Below, piece by piece: positions 1-7,466 of a DNA stretch of 64,000 nucleotides (position 1 is the first letter of the stretch; every line of letters starts with the position of its first letter). The notes beneath the pieces were generated by a model. It worked only from the letters and a program-made list of their open reading frames with translations, was not told the origin of the DNA and searched no databases. The position numbers and the translations under genes were made by a program. Source of the DNA: Nitrosospira sp. 56-18 (GTDB lineage Bacteria > Pseudomonadota > Gammaproteobacteria > Burkholderiales > Nitrosomonadaceae); assembly GCA_001899235.1 (NCBI GenBank), contig MKVR01000019.1, forward strand, positions 1 through 64,000, written 5' to 3'.

Positions 1-62
1 TCTTATTATGTATCAGTGAAGGTTAAAGTGGCCCCCTCAGTCAAGACAATATTAGGTTGAGT

Positions 63-962
63 TTAAGAGGGTAGCTGATCACATGCAGCGGAACGGCGCT
101 GCTCCGATTCGGTTTCTGAGTGAGATGTTTCTCGCTCACTGAATTTATCCACAATTCTTGCCCCGCCGCCCCTTGCTGTCCGGTAGACCTCGTTGGGCGT
201 GCGATAGTCCAGCGACTGGTGTGATCTTTCCGTGTTGTAAAACACAAAGTATTCTGTCAGTCCCAGCAGCAGTTCAGGCACGGTGGCATACCCTTTCAAA
301 TACACGTCCTCGTGCTTGACGCTGCGCCAGAGCCGTTCCACGAAGATGTTATCCAATGCCCGTCCGCGTCCGTCCATGCTGATGGCAATACCATGCGCCT
401 TGAGCACTCTGATGAATGCCTCTGAGGTAAACTGGCAGCCCTGATCGGTATTGAATATCTCGGGGGGGCCACAGGTCTGCAATGCCTGCTCCAGACAGTC
501 TACACAGAACCCGCTATCCAACGTGTTCGACACGCGCCACGCCAGAACTTTGCGGCTGTACCAGTCGATCACCGCTACCAGGTACACAAATCCCCGCGCC
601 AGGCGAAGATAAGTAACATCGCTGCTCCACACCTGGTTGGGCTGTGTCACCTCTACCCCGCGCAGCAGGTACGGATAGACCTTGTGCTGCTGGGTGGCGC
701 AACTGGTATTCGGCCCCGGCGCCATGCCCGCCAGTCCCAGCTTGCCCATGAGTCGCTGCACTCGCTTGCGGTTGATGCGATGCCCCATGCCGCGCAAGTA
801 CACCGTCATCTTGCGGCTACCGTAAAAAGGATGCCTTGTGTATTCGGCATCGATCTGCACCAACAGGATCAATTCCTGTTCGTCCGGTTCAACAGCCCGG
901 TGCGGTGCATAGGTGGCGGAACGAGCGACCCCCGCCAGCTCGCATTGCCGGGTCAGTGCCAA
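63..962 (-). CDS. IS3-family transposase OrfB (DDE integrase domain)
   Basis: This is the catalytic half of the transposase, with the retroviral-type rve core that cuts and joins DNA. The DDE triad is visible: Asp in VWSSDVTYLRL, Asp in FNTDQGCQFTS about 60 residues later, and Glu in ALDNIFVERLWRSVK 35 residues after that. An HTH_21-type segment (HPFYGSRKMTVYLRG) precedes the core and the C-terminus ends with YNTERSHQSLDYRTPNEVY, as in full-length members. The annotated TTG start is only formal. The open frame extends upstream through IEERKRWISPNDQ to the A-run, so the product is expected as an OrfA-OrfB fusion made by ribosomal frameshifting. Confidence 0.85.
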   Translation of the reverse strand: MALTRQCELAGVARSATYAPHRAVEPDEQELILLVQIDAEYTRHPFYGSRKMTVYLRGMGHRINRKRVQRLMGKLGLAGMAPGPNTSCATQQHKVYPYLLRGVEVTQPNQVWSSDVTYLRLARGFVYLVAVIDWYSRKVLAWRVSNTLDSGFCVDCLEQALQTCGPPEIFNTDQGCQFTSEAFIRVLKAHGIAISMDGRGRALDNIFVERLWRSVKHEDVYLKGYATVPELLLGLTEYFVFYNTERSHQSLDYRTPNEVYRTARGGGARIVDKFSERETSHSETESEQRRSAACDQLPS

Positions 963-966
963 TTGA

Positions 967-1290
967 TCATTGGGACTGATCCAGCGCTTGCGCTCTTCTA
1001 TAGACTGATCCCGGACTTTTTTTAAGCCAGTCCAGTTCCATCTTCAGCCGCCCGATCTCAGAGTAGAGCCGCTCCGGGCTGGCGGATGGGTCAACCGGCT
1101 TGGGGCCGCGCCTAATGTCGAATATCCCGGATGCCTGCCCCTGCAACTCCTTCTTCCACAACCCCACCTGGGTCGGATGCACCCCAAACTCCCGGGCAAT
1201 CTCGTTCACCGTCTTGACTCCCCGGATCGCTTCAAGCGCCACCTTGGCCTTGAACTCACCACTGAAATTCTTGCGTTTCTTCTCACTCAC
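967..1290 (-). CDS. IS3-family transposase OrfA (helix-turn-helix subunit)
   Basis: This 107-residue protein is the DNA-binding half of an IS3-type transposase. Residues 5-50 form the usual helix-turn-helix (FSGEFKAKVALEAIRG, then NEIAREFGVHPTQVGLWKKEL). They are followed by a leucine-zipper-like segment (ERLYSEIGRLKMELDWLKK) used for dimerisation and contact with the terminal repeats. The frame reaches a run of seven A on the coding strand (complement of 1017-1023), where IS3 elements normally shift by -1 to make the OrfAB fusion. In this copy OrfA continues past the run for 15 residues and stops at 967. The run length does not put orfB in the -1 frame (see findings). Confidence 0.85.
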   Translation of the reverse strand: MSEKKRKNFSGEFKAKVALEAIRGVKTVNEIAREFGVHPTQVGLWKKELQGQASGIFDIRRGPKPVDPSASPERLYSEIGRLKMELDWLKKSPGSVYRRAQALDQSQ

Positions 1291-1374
1291 TGCCTACTCC
1301 TTCTTATAGCAGACTACCATCTTAAATCACTGTCCAGAACCTGGGGTCCACTATAGGTGCGATCTGAGGTGATT

Positions 1375-1642
1375 CGGTTAGCGGCATCTATTTCATACAT
1401 CGGTAACAGCGGTAACAATTCGCATAAGGCACGGGTAACGCCCAATTCATCGGGTATTCCGCGTTACCGAAAAATGGTACCGGTTCGAATATGTACTGTA
1501 ACGGCGGTAACGATCTTGGCTTATGTGAGGCTAGCAAAATAGACTCGAGCAGTGGCCAGTTGTTAGCTGCCAGGGACGATAACTGTTACGGTAACAGTAA
1601 TAGAAGTAAGATTCGTTAAACGCCCCCTGTAACGGTTACGGT
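1375..1642. repeat. Cluster of GTAAC/GTTAC short repeats in a non-coding stretch
   Basis: The 297-bp gap between the two IS3-family elements has no credible gene. It carries at least nine copies of GTAAC or its complement: GGTAAC at 1402, 1411, 1434 and 1506, GTTACC at 1463, TGTAAC at 1497, the odd palindrome CTGTTACGGTAACAG at 1583-1597, and GTAACGGTTAC at 1629-1639. The same motif clusters again beside the truncated integrase at 5219-5276. Arm-type binding sites of an integrase, or an iteron-like or operator array of the lost island, are possible. The function is unknown. Confidence 0.6.
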
Positions 1643-1652
1643 GGAGTTGGAG

Positions 1653-2585
1653 TTAACCCTTTTCCGTGGACGGTTCTGGACTTGATTCCCAAGCTTCCGT
1701 TAAAGCATGCTTGGGCTCATTACGTGGGACATCAGAATTAGGAATAGAAGTTGATCTCCTTTCGAAGTTAACAGGTGAGAGGTATCCCAGCGCGCTATGA
1801 CGTCGCCTAGGGTTGTACCAGCCCTCGATCCAGGTGAATACTGCCAGGCGGGCTTCGGTACGGGTTTTGAAGGTTTTGCGATCGATCAGTTCGCACTCCA
1901 GACTGGCGAAGAAGCTCTCGGCCATGGCGTTATCGTACGCATCGCCCACCGTTCCCATGGAAGGTCGCACACCCATCTGGCGGCATCGGTTGCCGAAGGC
2001 CAGACTGGTGTACTGGCTACCCTGATCGCTGTGATGAATGACATGCTCAGGGCAACGTTGCTGTAAAGCCATATTCAGTGCACCCAGCACCAGGTCAGCG
2101 TTCATCTGTTCACCGATAGACCAGCCGACCACGCGGCGACTCCATGCGTCGAGGACCACGGCCAGATAGATAAATCCTGCCCAGGTGGGCACAAAGGTCA
2201 TATCCGCCACCCACAGCGCATTGGGAGAATCCGCGTGGAATCGACGCTGCACCAGATCCGGCGCTGGCCGTTGACGCTCATCGCGCTGGGTTGTCACAGT
2301 ATAAGCTCGACGCCGGCTGACGCCTTGCAGACCGGCTTTGCGCATCAAGCGGGCCACACGTTGGCGGCTGACTGTCACACCCTGGTCGCGTAATTCGGCT
2401 CGCACTCGCGGCATGCCGTAGGTCTGGTCCGATTCGGCATGAATCTGCCGGATGCGCTCAGTCAACACAGCATTATTCATGGCTCGCATCGACGGTGGCC
2501 GATCACGCCAGGCATAGAATCCGCTGGCTGATACGTTCAGGACACGGCACAGGGAACGCACGGGATAGGTGGCCTGGTTTACCAT
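1653..2585 (-). CDS. IS3-family transposase OrfB (second element)
   Basis: This 310-residue protein has the rve/DDE integrase core: Asp in LWVADMTFVPTWAG, Asp in VIHHSDQGSQYTS and Glu in AYDNAMAESFFASLECEL. It starts with the conserved YPVRSLCRVLNVSASGFYAW segment and an HTH_21 region (TYGMPRVRAELRDQG). The domain end GWYNPRRRHSALGYLSP is intact. The ATG at 2585 overlaps the orfA stop (TAATG). The C-terminus runs into the right inverted repeat. OrfB itself looks undamaged, but the IS110 insertion upstream separates it from a complete OrfA, so the element should no longer make its fusion transposase. Confidence 0.9.
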   Translation of the reverse strand: MVNQATYPVRSLCRVLNVSASGFYAWRDRPPSMRAMNNAVLTERIRQIHAESDQTYGMPRVRAELRDQGVTVSRQRVARLMRKAGLQGVSRRRAYTVTTQRDERQRPAPDLVQRRFHADSPNALWVADMTFVPTWAGFIYLAVVLDAWSRRVVGWSIGEQMNADLVLGALNMALQQRCPEHVIHHSDQGSQYTSLAFGNRCRQMGVRPSMGTVGDAYDNAMAESFFASLECELIDRKTFKTRTEARLAVFTWIEGWYNPRRRHSALGYLSPVNFERRSTSIPNSDVPRNEPKHALTEAWESSPEPSTEKG

Positions 2586-2648
2586 TATGAGTTCGAAGAC
2601 GATGTGGGTGTCACACCGCTTCTGCCGGCAAACCAGGCCGTAGCCTTC

Positions 2649-4001
2649 CTAAGAAACACCTTTGATGCTCTGTAATTGGAATCCCAACTCGCTGGCACGT
2701 CGGCGAAGCTGCTTGACGACACGCTCGCGGTATGCGGCTTCGTAGTAATCGGCACCTGGATCACGGTATCCGAGGCCAAACCGCAGCGTGTTGTAGAACA
2801 GCACTGCCAGTTTGCGCGCCGTCGCCGTCACTGCCTTGGCCTTGCCTACACGCGCCGACAGACGACGATAGAAGGCACCCAGCGCAGTATCCGTACGGCC
2901 AACTGTCACGGCCGCAAGCCGCAAATGTGCCGCTATTGGGTTGTTGGTCTTGCGTGACCTGGACGATAGTACCTTACCACCGCTGATCTTGCATCCGGGC
3001 GATAGCGCAAGCCACGAGGTGAAGTGCTTGGCGGTTGGCCATCGGCTAAGATCGGTTCCGCACTCAGAGATCATGCGTAGGGCCAGGTATGGCCCGATGC
3101 CATGGATCTGGGTGAGATCTGTTCCCAGGATCTGGTATAGCAGCGGTCTGACGTCGAATTCGATGCCGTTCGGCTGCTTGGTGCGATGCCGGGGCTTGGG
3201 AAGCGGTATCTCCGGATGCGGGTGATCTTGCACCATGCTCCGCAAGACGGCCTCGATCTCTCGATCACACTCGGTCACCTGGGTTTGATAGAAGTCATAG
3301 AGCGTCAGACTCTGGCGCAATGCGAACACATGCTCGGGCTGATAATTGCCGATGAGCGCCGCTTCAATGGTCTCGATACCGGATTTGCAACGGATATCGC
3401 GCATCTTTGCCAGAACCTTGGGATCTCGTTCGCCTGCGAGGATGGCGCGTACGATTCGCAAGCCAGTCGCACCAGTCACGTCGCTGACCACGTGATGCAA
3501 CTGTAGATTCATCAAGGTCAGCGCCTTCTGTACGTGTTGGATATGCGACGCCGCATAGTCCAAGTGCCGCTCGCGAAGCCTCAGATACGCGCGCAGTCTG
3601 GCAATCTCGACAGAAGGCCGGAAGCTGGCGCGCAACAGTCCGCACGCGTGCAGGCGCTGCAGCCACTGCGCGTCGTTGACGTCGCTCTTACGGCCGGGTA
3701 CCGAGCGAGCCTCCCTGGCATTGGCAACGATGACCTCGATACCAAGTGCCTGGAGCACTTCGTAGATTGCAACCCAGTACACGCCAGTGGACTCCATCGC
3801 AACAGTTGTTATGCCCAGGGCGTTCAACCAGCTGCCCATACGTTGAAGATCGCCGGTGAATGCCTGGAACGTTTGAACCGGCTCGTGGCACATGCCTGGG
3901 GGCACTGCTACCACATGGAATCGCGATCCAACATCAATAGCCGCTGCCGCTGGATTGATGACGGGTAAACCGTCTCCGGGTGAATTGCCTGACTTCGCCA
4001 T
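2649..4001 (-). CDS. IS110-family transposase (DEDD recombinase)
   Basis: About 450 residues, full length. The N-terminal RuvC-like DEDD domain shows AIDVGS, the acidic MESTGVYW motif and KSDVNDAQWLQ. A coiled-coil linker follows, then the C-terminal Transposase_20 domain with IHGIGPYLALRMISE and the conserved serine region SWLALSPG..SGGKVLSS. Enzymes of this family carry out site-specific recombination guided by an element-encoded RNA. The ATG at 4001 is chosen because GGAGG lies five bases before it; an ATG at 4016 is also open. It reads the same way as the host IS3 element. The frame is intact and could be active. Confidence 0.9.
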   Translation of the reverse strand: MAKSGNSPGDGLPVINPAAAAIDVGSRFHVVAVPPGMCHEPVQTFQAFTGDLQRMGSWLNALGITTVAMESTGVYWVAIYEVLQALGIEVIVANAREARSVPGRKSDVNDAQWLQRLHACGLLRASFRPSVEIARLRAYLRLRERHLDYAASHIQHVQKALTLMNLQLHHVVSDVTGATGLRIVRAILAGERDPKVLAKMRDIRCKSGIETIEAALIGNYQPEHVFALRQSLTLYDFYQTQVTECDREIEAVLRSMVQDHPHPEIPLPKPRHRTKQPNGIEFDVRPLLYQILGTDLTQIHGIGPYLALRMISECGTDLSRWPTAKHFTSWLALSPGCKISGGKVLSSRSRKTNNPIAAHLRLAAVTVGRTDTALGAFYRRLSARVGKAKAVTATARKLAVLFYNTLRFGLGYRDPGADYYEAAYRERVVKQLRRRASELGFQLQSIKGVS

Positions 4002-4039
4002 CTGCACCTCCATCATTCAAGAGTTGAGAGAAGCGCCGC

Positions 4040-4239
4040 GCGGGGGAAAACGGATCAGTTCACCTTCCTAACCGGGGTCACAAGAGTGCCACCACACTTG
4101 GGTCCGCAGCTTCCCCTGGACCAAGTTTGCTCACGGGGTCGCGAGCCTCCAAAAGACTTGCGGTCTCTGCTTCGGCGCTCAGGAAGTCTAGAGCCTGCGT
4201 GTTTCTGTGCCAACGGGGAGGCGTCATGCGCGTGGGCTG
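4040..4239 (-). ncRNA. Putative IS110 bridge RNA region
   Basis: The 220-bp leader between the left end and the transposase start is where IS110-group elements encode their bridge (seek) RNA. On the minus strand it can fold. Arms 4184-4189/4154-4159 enclose a 24-nt loop, and arms 4118-4126/4096-4105 pair with one bulge. Three short matches suggest guides. TTGGCACAG (4205-4213) resembles the target's TTGGCAAAG. GCCGAAGC (4169-4176, inside the first loop) resembles the reverse complement of the target's right side. TTAGGAAGG (4063-4071) repeats exactly at the right-end junction (2644-2652). The matches are short and found by eye, so this is inference. Confidence 0.4.
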
Positions 4240-4502
4240 TTTGCCAATATGTCTCGCTCCGTCTGCAATTGCTTGACCTGGCGGCGCAGCCTGGCCAGTT
4301 CTTCTCGCTCGGCCGTACTCAGGCCTTCCTTGGCGGATAAGGGTTGACCTGCATCGCGGGCGGCCTGGCCTACCCAATTCTGGATGGTTTGGGCAGTAAC
4401 CTGGAATTCCCGGGAGAGCTCGGCTGGCGTCCTGCCAGCGCGAACCAGCTCAATTATCTGCTGGCGAAATTCCGCCGGATATGGGGAATGTGTTTTGGGC
4501 AT
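4224..4502 (-). pseudogene. IS3 OrfA of the second element, interrupted by IS110
   Basis: The first 87 residues are a normal IS3-type OrfA: an HTH (FRQQIIELVRAGRTPAELSREFQVTAQTIQNW) and a leucine zipper region (EELARLRRQVKQLQTERDILA). After ILA, at 4240, the reading frame runs into the IS110 left end and stops five residues later (NSPRA). The natural continuation KATAWFAGRSGVTPTSSSNS is found at about 2647-2588 beyond the IS110 element. The gene is therefore split and the IS3 transposase cannot be made from this copy. Confidence 0.85.
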
Positions 4503-4546
4503 GTGGACTCCTTAAAAGCAAAATATTAAGTGTCCACGAAAAAGAG

Positions 4547-5254
4547 TCAACTCCACATTGCCCGAAGTAATGCCCCTACCTGCTTAGGCTCAGTAATCGC
4601 TGCAAAGTGTTCCCCTTTCACTGGGGGAAGAGCGCCCCTTAGATCGGCAGAGATATCCCTCGTGGCGCGTCCGGTTGCGATGGCATAGCGGAATACTTGC
4701 CCACAGTTACCGAGTGCGCGGTGTGCTGTTTCCAATGCGCCCCTATTTTCTATGCGCCGCACCGTTGCCAGCAGGTCGGGCGCGGCTATCTCTGCAATGG
4801 GTTTTCCGCCTATCCAAGGGAATAGGTCGCGCTCAAATCGGCGAATGATACGTTCGCCGTGACTGGCATTCCAGGTTGCGGAATATTTGGTATACCACTC
4901 CCGCGTGATCACCTCGAAACTGTTTGCAGCGTGTTCCATCTTGGCGGCTTTGACCGCTTTACGGTTTTCGCCCGGATCGGCATCCGAAGCAAGCAGCTTG
5001 CGCGCTTCATCCCTCCGGTTGCGGGCATCCTTCAAACTTACATCGGGATAGACGCCCATTGAGAGGGTTTTACGCTTGCCACCATAGCGGTAGTCAAACC
5101 TCCACCAGCGGGAGCCATTGGGCTTGAGTAGCAGGTACAAACCACGCTCATCCGTCAGCTTGAGGGCCTTCTCAGCGGGCTTGGTATTGCGAATAGCGGT
5201 GTCGGCAAGTGGTATGACGGTAACTCCAGTTGGCGGTAACTCTATTACCGCCAA
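4547..5254 (-). pseudogene. P4-type tyrosine integrase, 5' part only, cut by IS3
   Basis: The protein matches the N-terminal half of P4/CP4-type integrases: a DUF4102 arm-binding domain (PLADTAIRNTKPAEKALKL, GLYLLLKPNGSRWWRFDYRYGG, SLKDARNRRDEARKLL) and then the core-binding SAM-like region (FEVITREWYTKYSATW, RIIRRFERDLFPWIGG). It breaks after about 230 residues at the IS3 end at 4555, so the catalytic domain with the R..HRH/Y residues is absent and nothing on the other side of the IS supplies it. Family members start MPLTDTAI; here the matching codon at 5213-5215 is ATA. The frame can be opened only from a TTG at 5254 inside GTAAC repeats. It points away from the 3' end of ssrA, the usual place for such an integrase. 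Confidence 0.85.
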
Positions 5255-5276
5255 TTCTACCGTCTGTTACCGTCGG
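5219..5276. repeat. GTAAC/GTTACC repeats beside the integrase start
   Basis: Within 58 bp there are GGTAAC at 5219 and 5235, TTACCG at 5245, CTACCG at 5258 and GTTACCG at 5267. The motif is the one clustered at 1402-1639. The 13-mer CCGACGGTAACAG (complement of 5264-5276) also occurs at 34236-34248, near the second integrase relic. Position between the integrase start and the ssrA end suggests arm-type integrase sites or an operator of int. This is inference. Confidence 0.5.
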
Positions 5277-5291
5277 ATTTCAATAGATGAG

Positions 5292-5361
5292 CTTGGATGT
5301 CTTTGGACAACAAAAAACCCGCAAGCGTTTATTCATGCGGGTTTCTTGGATTTCTTTGGAC
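5292..5361. repeat. 17-bp direct repeat around the ssrA terminator
   Basis: CTTGGATGTCTTTGGAC at 5292-5308 and CTTGGATTTCTTTGGAC at 5345-5361 differ at one base, lie in the same orientation and flank the terminator hairpin of ssrA with a 53-bp period. The repeats sit between the integrase scar and the tmRNA 3' end. Candidate roles are integrase arm sites or a trace of a recombination event. Confidence 0.6.
5311..5344 (-). terminator. Rho-independent terminator of ssrA
   Basis: On the minus strand, AAACCCGCA (complement of 5336-5344) pairs with TGCGGGTTT (complement of 5315-5323) across a 12-nt loop and is followed by further T residues. It lies 35 bp after the tmRNA 3' end. Confidence 0.8.
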
Positions 5362-5378
5362 TACTTAGGACACTTTAT

Positions 5379-5740
5379 TGGTGGAGGCGGCGGGAATTGA
5401 ACCCGCGTCCGCAAGTCCTCTACAGACAGTTCTACATACTTAGCCATGTTATTTAATTTAACCCGGCATCCGCCAACCGGCGGGCTGATGACAGGCGAGT
5501 CACCTATTGTTTAACGCTCTGTAAAGTAACCCTACCGAGCGCGATCCTCGTTAATGGCTCCGCTGCCTGTTGCCAGACCCGGCGTTGAGGCCCACCGGTG
5601 CGGAGTCCAGCCGGATTTAAGCGGCTAGAGCGTAGTTTTCGTCGTTTGCGACTATGGTTTTCCAGATGGTTTTACGAGGTGACTGGTCCTCGGTATGCCC
5701 TGCGCTGCTTTGCAACCCACGTCGAAGCCAGGTCGCCCCC
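5379..5740 (-). ncRNA. ssrA: tmRNA (ssrA)
   Basis: This 362-nt RNA rescues stalled ribosomes. The 5' end GGGGGCGACC and 3' end CGCCTCCACCA pair as a seven-base acceptor stem (with one G-U), and CCA is encoded. The TTCAATTCCC T-loop and the early segment CTGGCTTCGACG are typical. The tag reading frame (complement of 5617-5649) encodes ANDENYALAA followed by TAA, the usual betaproteobacterial degradation tag. Its 3' end is a classical integration site, and a truncated integrase and mobile-element debris lie directly downstream. Confidence 0.97.
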
Positions 5741-5936
5741 GGCATTCTGTATTTCTGTATACGGCTATTTAGAGGGTATCGAACTGCAAGAGTTCAATCA
5801 CCTCTAACCCTGATTTGTTGCAGGTTCACTATAACAGAAACGGTAGCCATACTCCATGAATCCCGAACTTCCGGGCTGAAAGCCGGCCCTTCTCTCACCC
5901 CTTTTACCAGTTCGCCCACAGACCGTATAACAGGCA

Positions 5937-6587
5937 TCATATAAGGAAGCGCAGCAATTCCCGCGGCTCATCGATGAGATGTCGCGCACCCCATGTCTCC
6001 GGCGGACTTGCGCTCCCCAGATAACCATACCGGGCGACCACTGGTTCCATGCCCGCTGCCAGGCTGGCCTGCACGTCCCGTATATCATCACCCAGATAGA
6101 TGCAATCCGCCGGCCGGACGGTCATGGCCTCGCTGGCGGCGAGCAGCGGTTGCGGGTGGGGCTTGGAGTGGGCGGTATCGCCGCCGCTGATGATGCACAC
6201 CGCGCGGCTGCTCAATCCCAGCTCGCCCATCAGTGGCAGGGTGAAACGCGCTGGTTTATTGGTAACGATACCCCATGGAAGCCGCTGTCCATCGAGTTCA
6301 TCGAGCAATTCCATGATGCCCGGAAACAGCGTTGTTTTATGACACAGGCGTTCGGCGTATAAATCCAGGAATTCCGTGCGCATGGCATCATAGCCGGGAT
6401 CTCCCGGCTTGATGTTGAACCCCAGACCCAGCAATCCACGCGCCCCAGCCGAGGCCTCGGTGCGGATGAGCTCGATCGGCAAGGCGGCCAAACCGCGCGC
6501 AATACGCTGCCGGTTGAGCGCCTGTCCAAGGTCAGGCGCGGTATCGGCCAGCGTGCCATCCAGATCGAAAAGAATGGCTTTAACCAT
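5937..6587 (-). CDS. gph: Phosphoglycolate phosphatase (HAD superfamily)
   Basis: The 216-residue protein removes phosphate from 2-phosphoglycolate, which arises from DNA repair and RuBisCO oxygenation. HAD motif I FDLDGTLADT is at residues 6-15, motif II is at GIVTNKPARFT, and motif III/IV GDDIRDVQASLAAGM is near residue 170. The cap region after ALNRQR is of the Gph type. The ATG at 6587 (MVKAILFDLDG) is chosen because family members begin at this point; the upstream open frame reads as unrelated basic sequence. The gene follows ubiG after 162 bp on the same strand. The gph-after-ubiG order is common in beta- and gammaproteobacteria. Confidence 0.92.
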   Translation of the reverse strand: MVKAILFDLDGTLADTAPDLGQALNRQRIARGLAALPIELIRTEASAGARGLLGLGFNIKPGDPGYDAMRTEFLDLYAERLCHKTTLFPGIMELLDELDGQRLPWGIVTNKPARFTLPLMGELGLSSRAVCIISGGDTAHSKPHPQPLLAASEAMTVRPADCIYLGDDIRDVQASLAAGMEPVVARYGYLGSASPPETWGARHLIDEPRELLRFLI

Positions 6588-6749
6588 GGCGGCAATCGTC
6601 GGCCAGCACGCTCGCTGGCTGGAGCAGGACAAACGAGCCAGAGAAATCAAACAAAAAAGAGGGCATATCCCGGCAAGCAGGCGTGATAACGATGGCGATA
6701 CGCGTAAACCCTGCAATATTCCTGGGTTTTGCGCTCCTGCTGCGTGTTT

Positions 6750-7466
6750 TCAACCGCGGTAAGCCATGATATAGTTCACATCGGAATCCGGCCCCAGTGC
6801 GTAGACCCTGTTGATGGGGTTGTATGTCATCCCTGTGAGATCCGCCACATCCAGCCCTGCCCTGCGGGCCATGCGCGCCAGCTCGGAAGGCTTGATGAAT
6901 TTGGCATAGTCGTGCGTGCCGCGCGGCAGCAGGTTCAAGATATATTCCGCTCCTATTATGGCAAACAGATAGGATTTCGGATTGCGGTTTATGGTCGAAA
7001 AGAAGACCCAGCCACCTGGCTTCACAAGCTGGGCGCACGCATTCACAGTACTCGCGGGATTGGGAACGTGCTCCAGCATTTCCATGCACGTGACCACGTC
7101 GTAATGGTGAGGCTCGTCCCTGGCGATATCTTCCACGGCGCTCTTCCGGTAGCTGACCTTCCTGCCGCTTTCCAGCAGGTGCAGCTTGGCCACTTTGAGA
7201 GCCTTGTCCCCCAGGTCGATGCCTGTGACGATCGCCCCTCTTCCTGCCATGCTTTCTGAGAGGATGCCGCCTCCGCACCCCACATCCAGCACGGTTTTTC
7301 CGGCCAGTTGAGCCAGCTTGTCGATATAGTCCAGCCTCAGAGGGTTGATTTCGTGCAGCGGCTTGAATTCGCTGTTCGGATCCCACCAGCGGTGGGCAAG
7401 CTGGCTGAATTTCTCCAGTTCCAGCAGATCGACATTCATGCCTTCCTTTTCCATTTCTTTCATCAT
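6750..7466 (-). CDS. ubiG: Ubiquinone biosynthesis O-methyltransferase UbiG
   Basis: UbiG carries out both O-methylations of the ubiquinone ring with S-adenosylmethionine. The class I methyltransferase motif [17 protein letters not shown], motif [20 protein letters not shown] and [16 protein letters not shown] are all present, and the N-terminus [18 protein letters not shown] is diagnostic of UbiG. The start is the ATG at 7466, which overlaps the stop of the upstream deaminase gene (ATGA), so translation is probably coupled. An internal ATG at 7439 (MNVDLLE) is an alternative closer to some homologues. Confidence 0.93.
   Translation of the reverse strand: MMKEMEKEGMNVDLLELEKFSQLAHRWWDPNSEFKPLHEINPLRLDYIDKLAQLAGKTVLDVGCGGGILSESMAGRGAIVTGIDLGDKALKVAKLHLLESGRKVSYRKSAVEDIARDEPHHYDVVTCMEMLEHVPNPASTVNACAQLVKPGGWVFFSTINRNPKSYLFAIIGAEYILNLLPRGTHDYAKFIKPSELARMARRAGLDVADLTGMTYNPINRVYALGPDSDVNYIMAYRG

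Larger units (their letters stand above)
29..1350 (-). mobile_element. IS3-family insertion sequence, about 1.3 kb
   Basis: The two overlapping frames orfA and orfB read leftward and are bounded by imperfect terminal inverted repeats. The outer end reads TGGACCCCAGGTTCTGGACA inward from 1350, and the other end reads TGGCCCCCTCAGTCAAGACA from 29. They share TGG.CCCC at the tip and GACA about 16 bases in. The orfA/orfB layout, the HTH and DDE domains and the size fit the IS3 family. I see no clear target duplication next to either end, so the exact ends carry an uncertainty of a few bases. Confidence 0.8.
2648..4239 (-). mobile_element. IS110-family element inserted in the IS3 orfA
   Basis: The boundaries come from re-joining the interrupted orfA. 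The left flank ends ..TTGGCAAA (complement of 4240-4245) and the right flank resumes AAGGCTACGG at 2647, sharing AA. The element is thus about 1.59 kb, has no terminal inverted repeats that I can see and no target duplication beyond the shared AA, as is usual for IS110. It has a long 5' non-coding end (4017-4239, about 220 bp) and almost no 3' non-coding end. That layout is the IS110 group rather than the IS1111 group, which carries its long non-coding part downstream. Confidence 0.8.
1648..4555 (-). mobile_element. Second IS3-family element, split by a nested IS110-family element
   Basis: The ends are well defined: 24-bp inverted repeats at 1648-1671 and 4532-4555 agree at 21 of 24 positions (outer end TGGAGTT, inner end CGTGGAC). 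Between them lie an OrfA beginning at 4502 and an OrfB at 2585-1653. OrfA is cut after its ERDILA motif by an IS110 element. The missing end of OrfA (KATAWFAGRSG) reappears on the far side at about 2645-2585. Without the insert the element would be about 1.3 kb, normal for IS3. The flanks show no 3-4 bp target duplication, and the right flank is a truncated integrase that does not continue on the left flank. Confidence 0.85.

Noticed and set aside
1375-1642. CRISPR-like array in the GTAAC repeat cluster
   Set aside because: The repeats are 5-7 bases, spacing is irregular and orientation alternates; there are no constant repeat-spacer units or cas genes.
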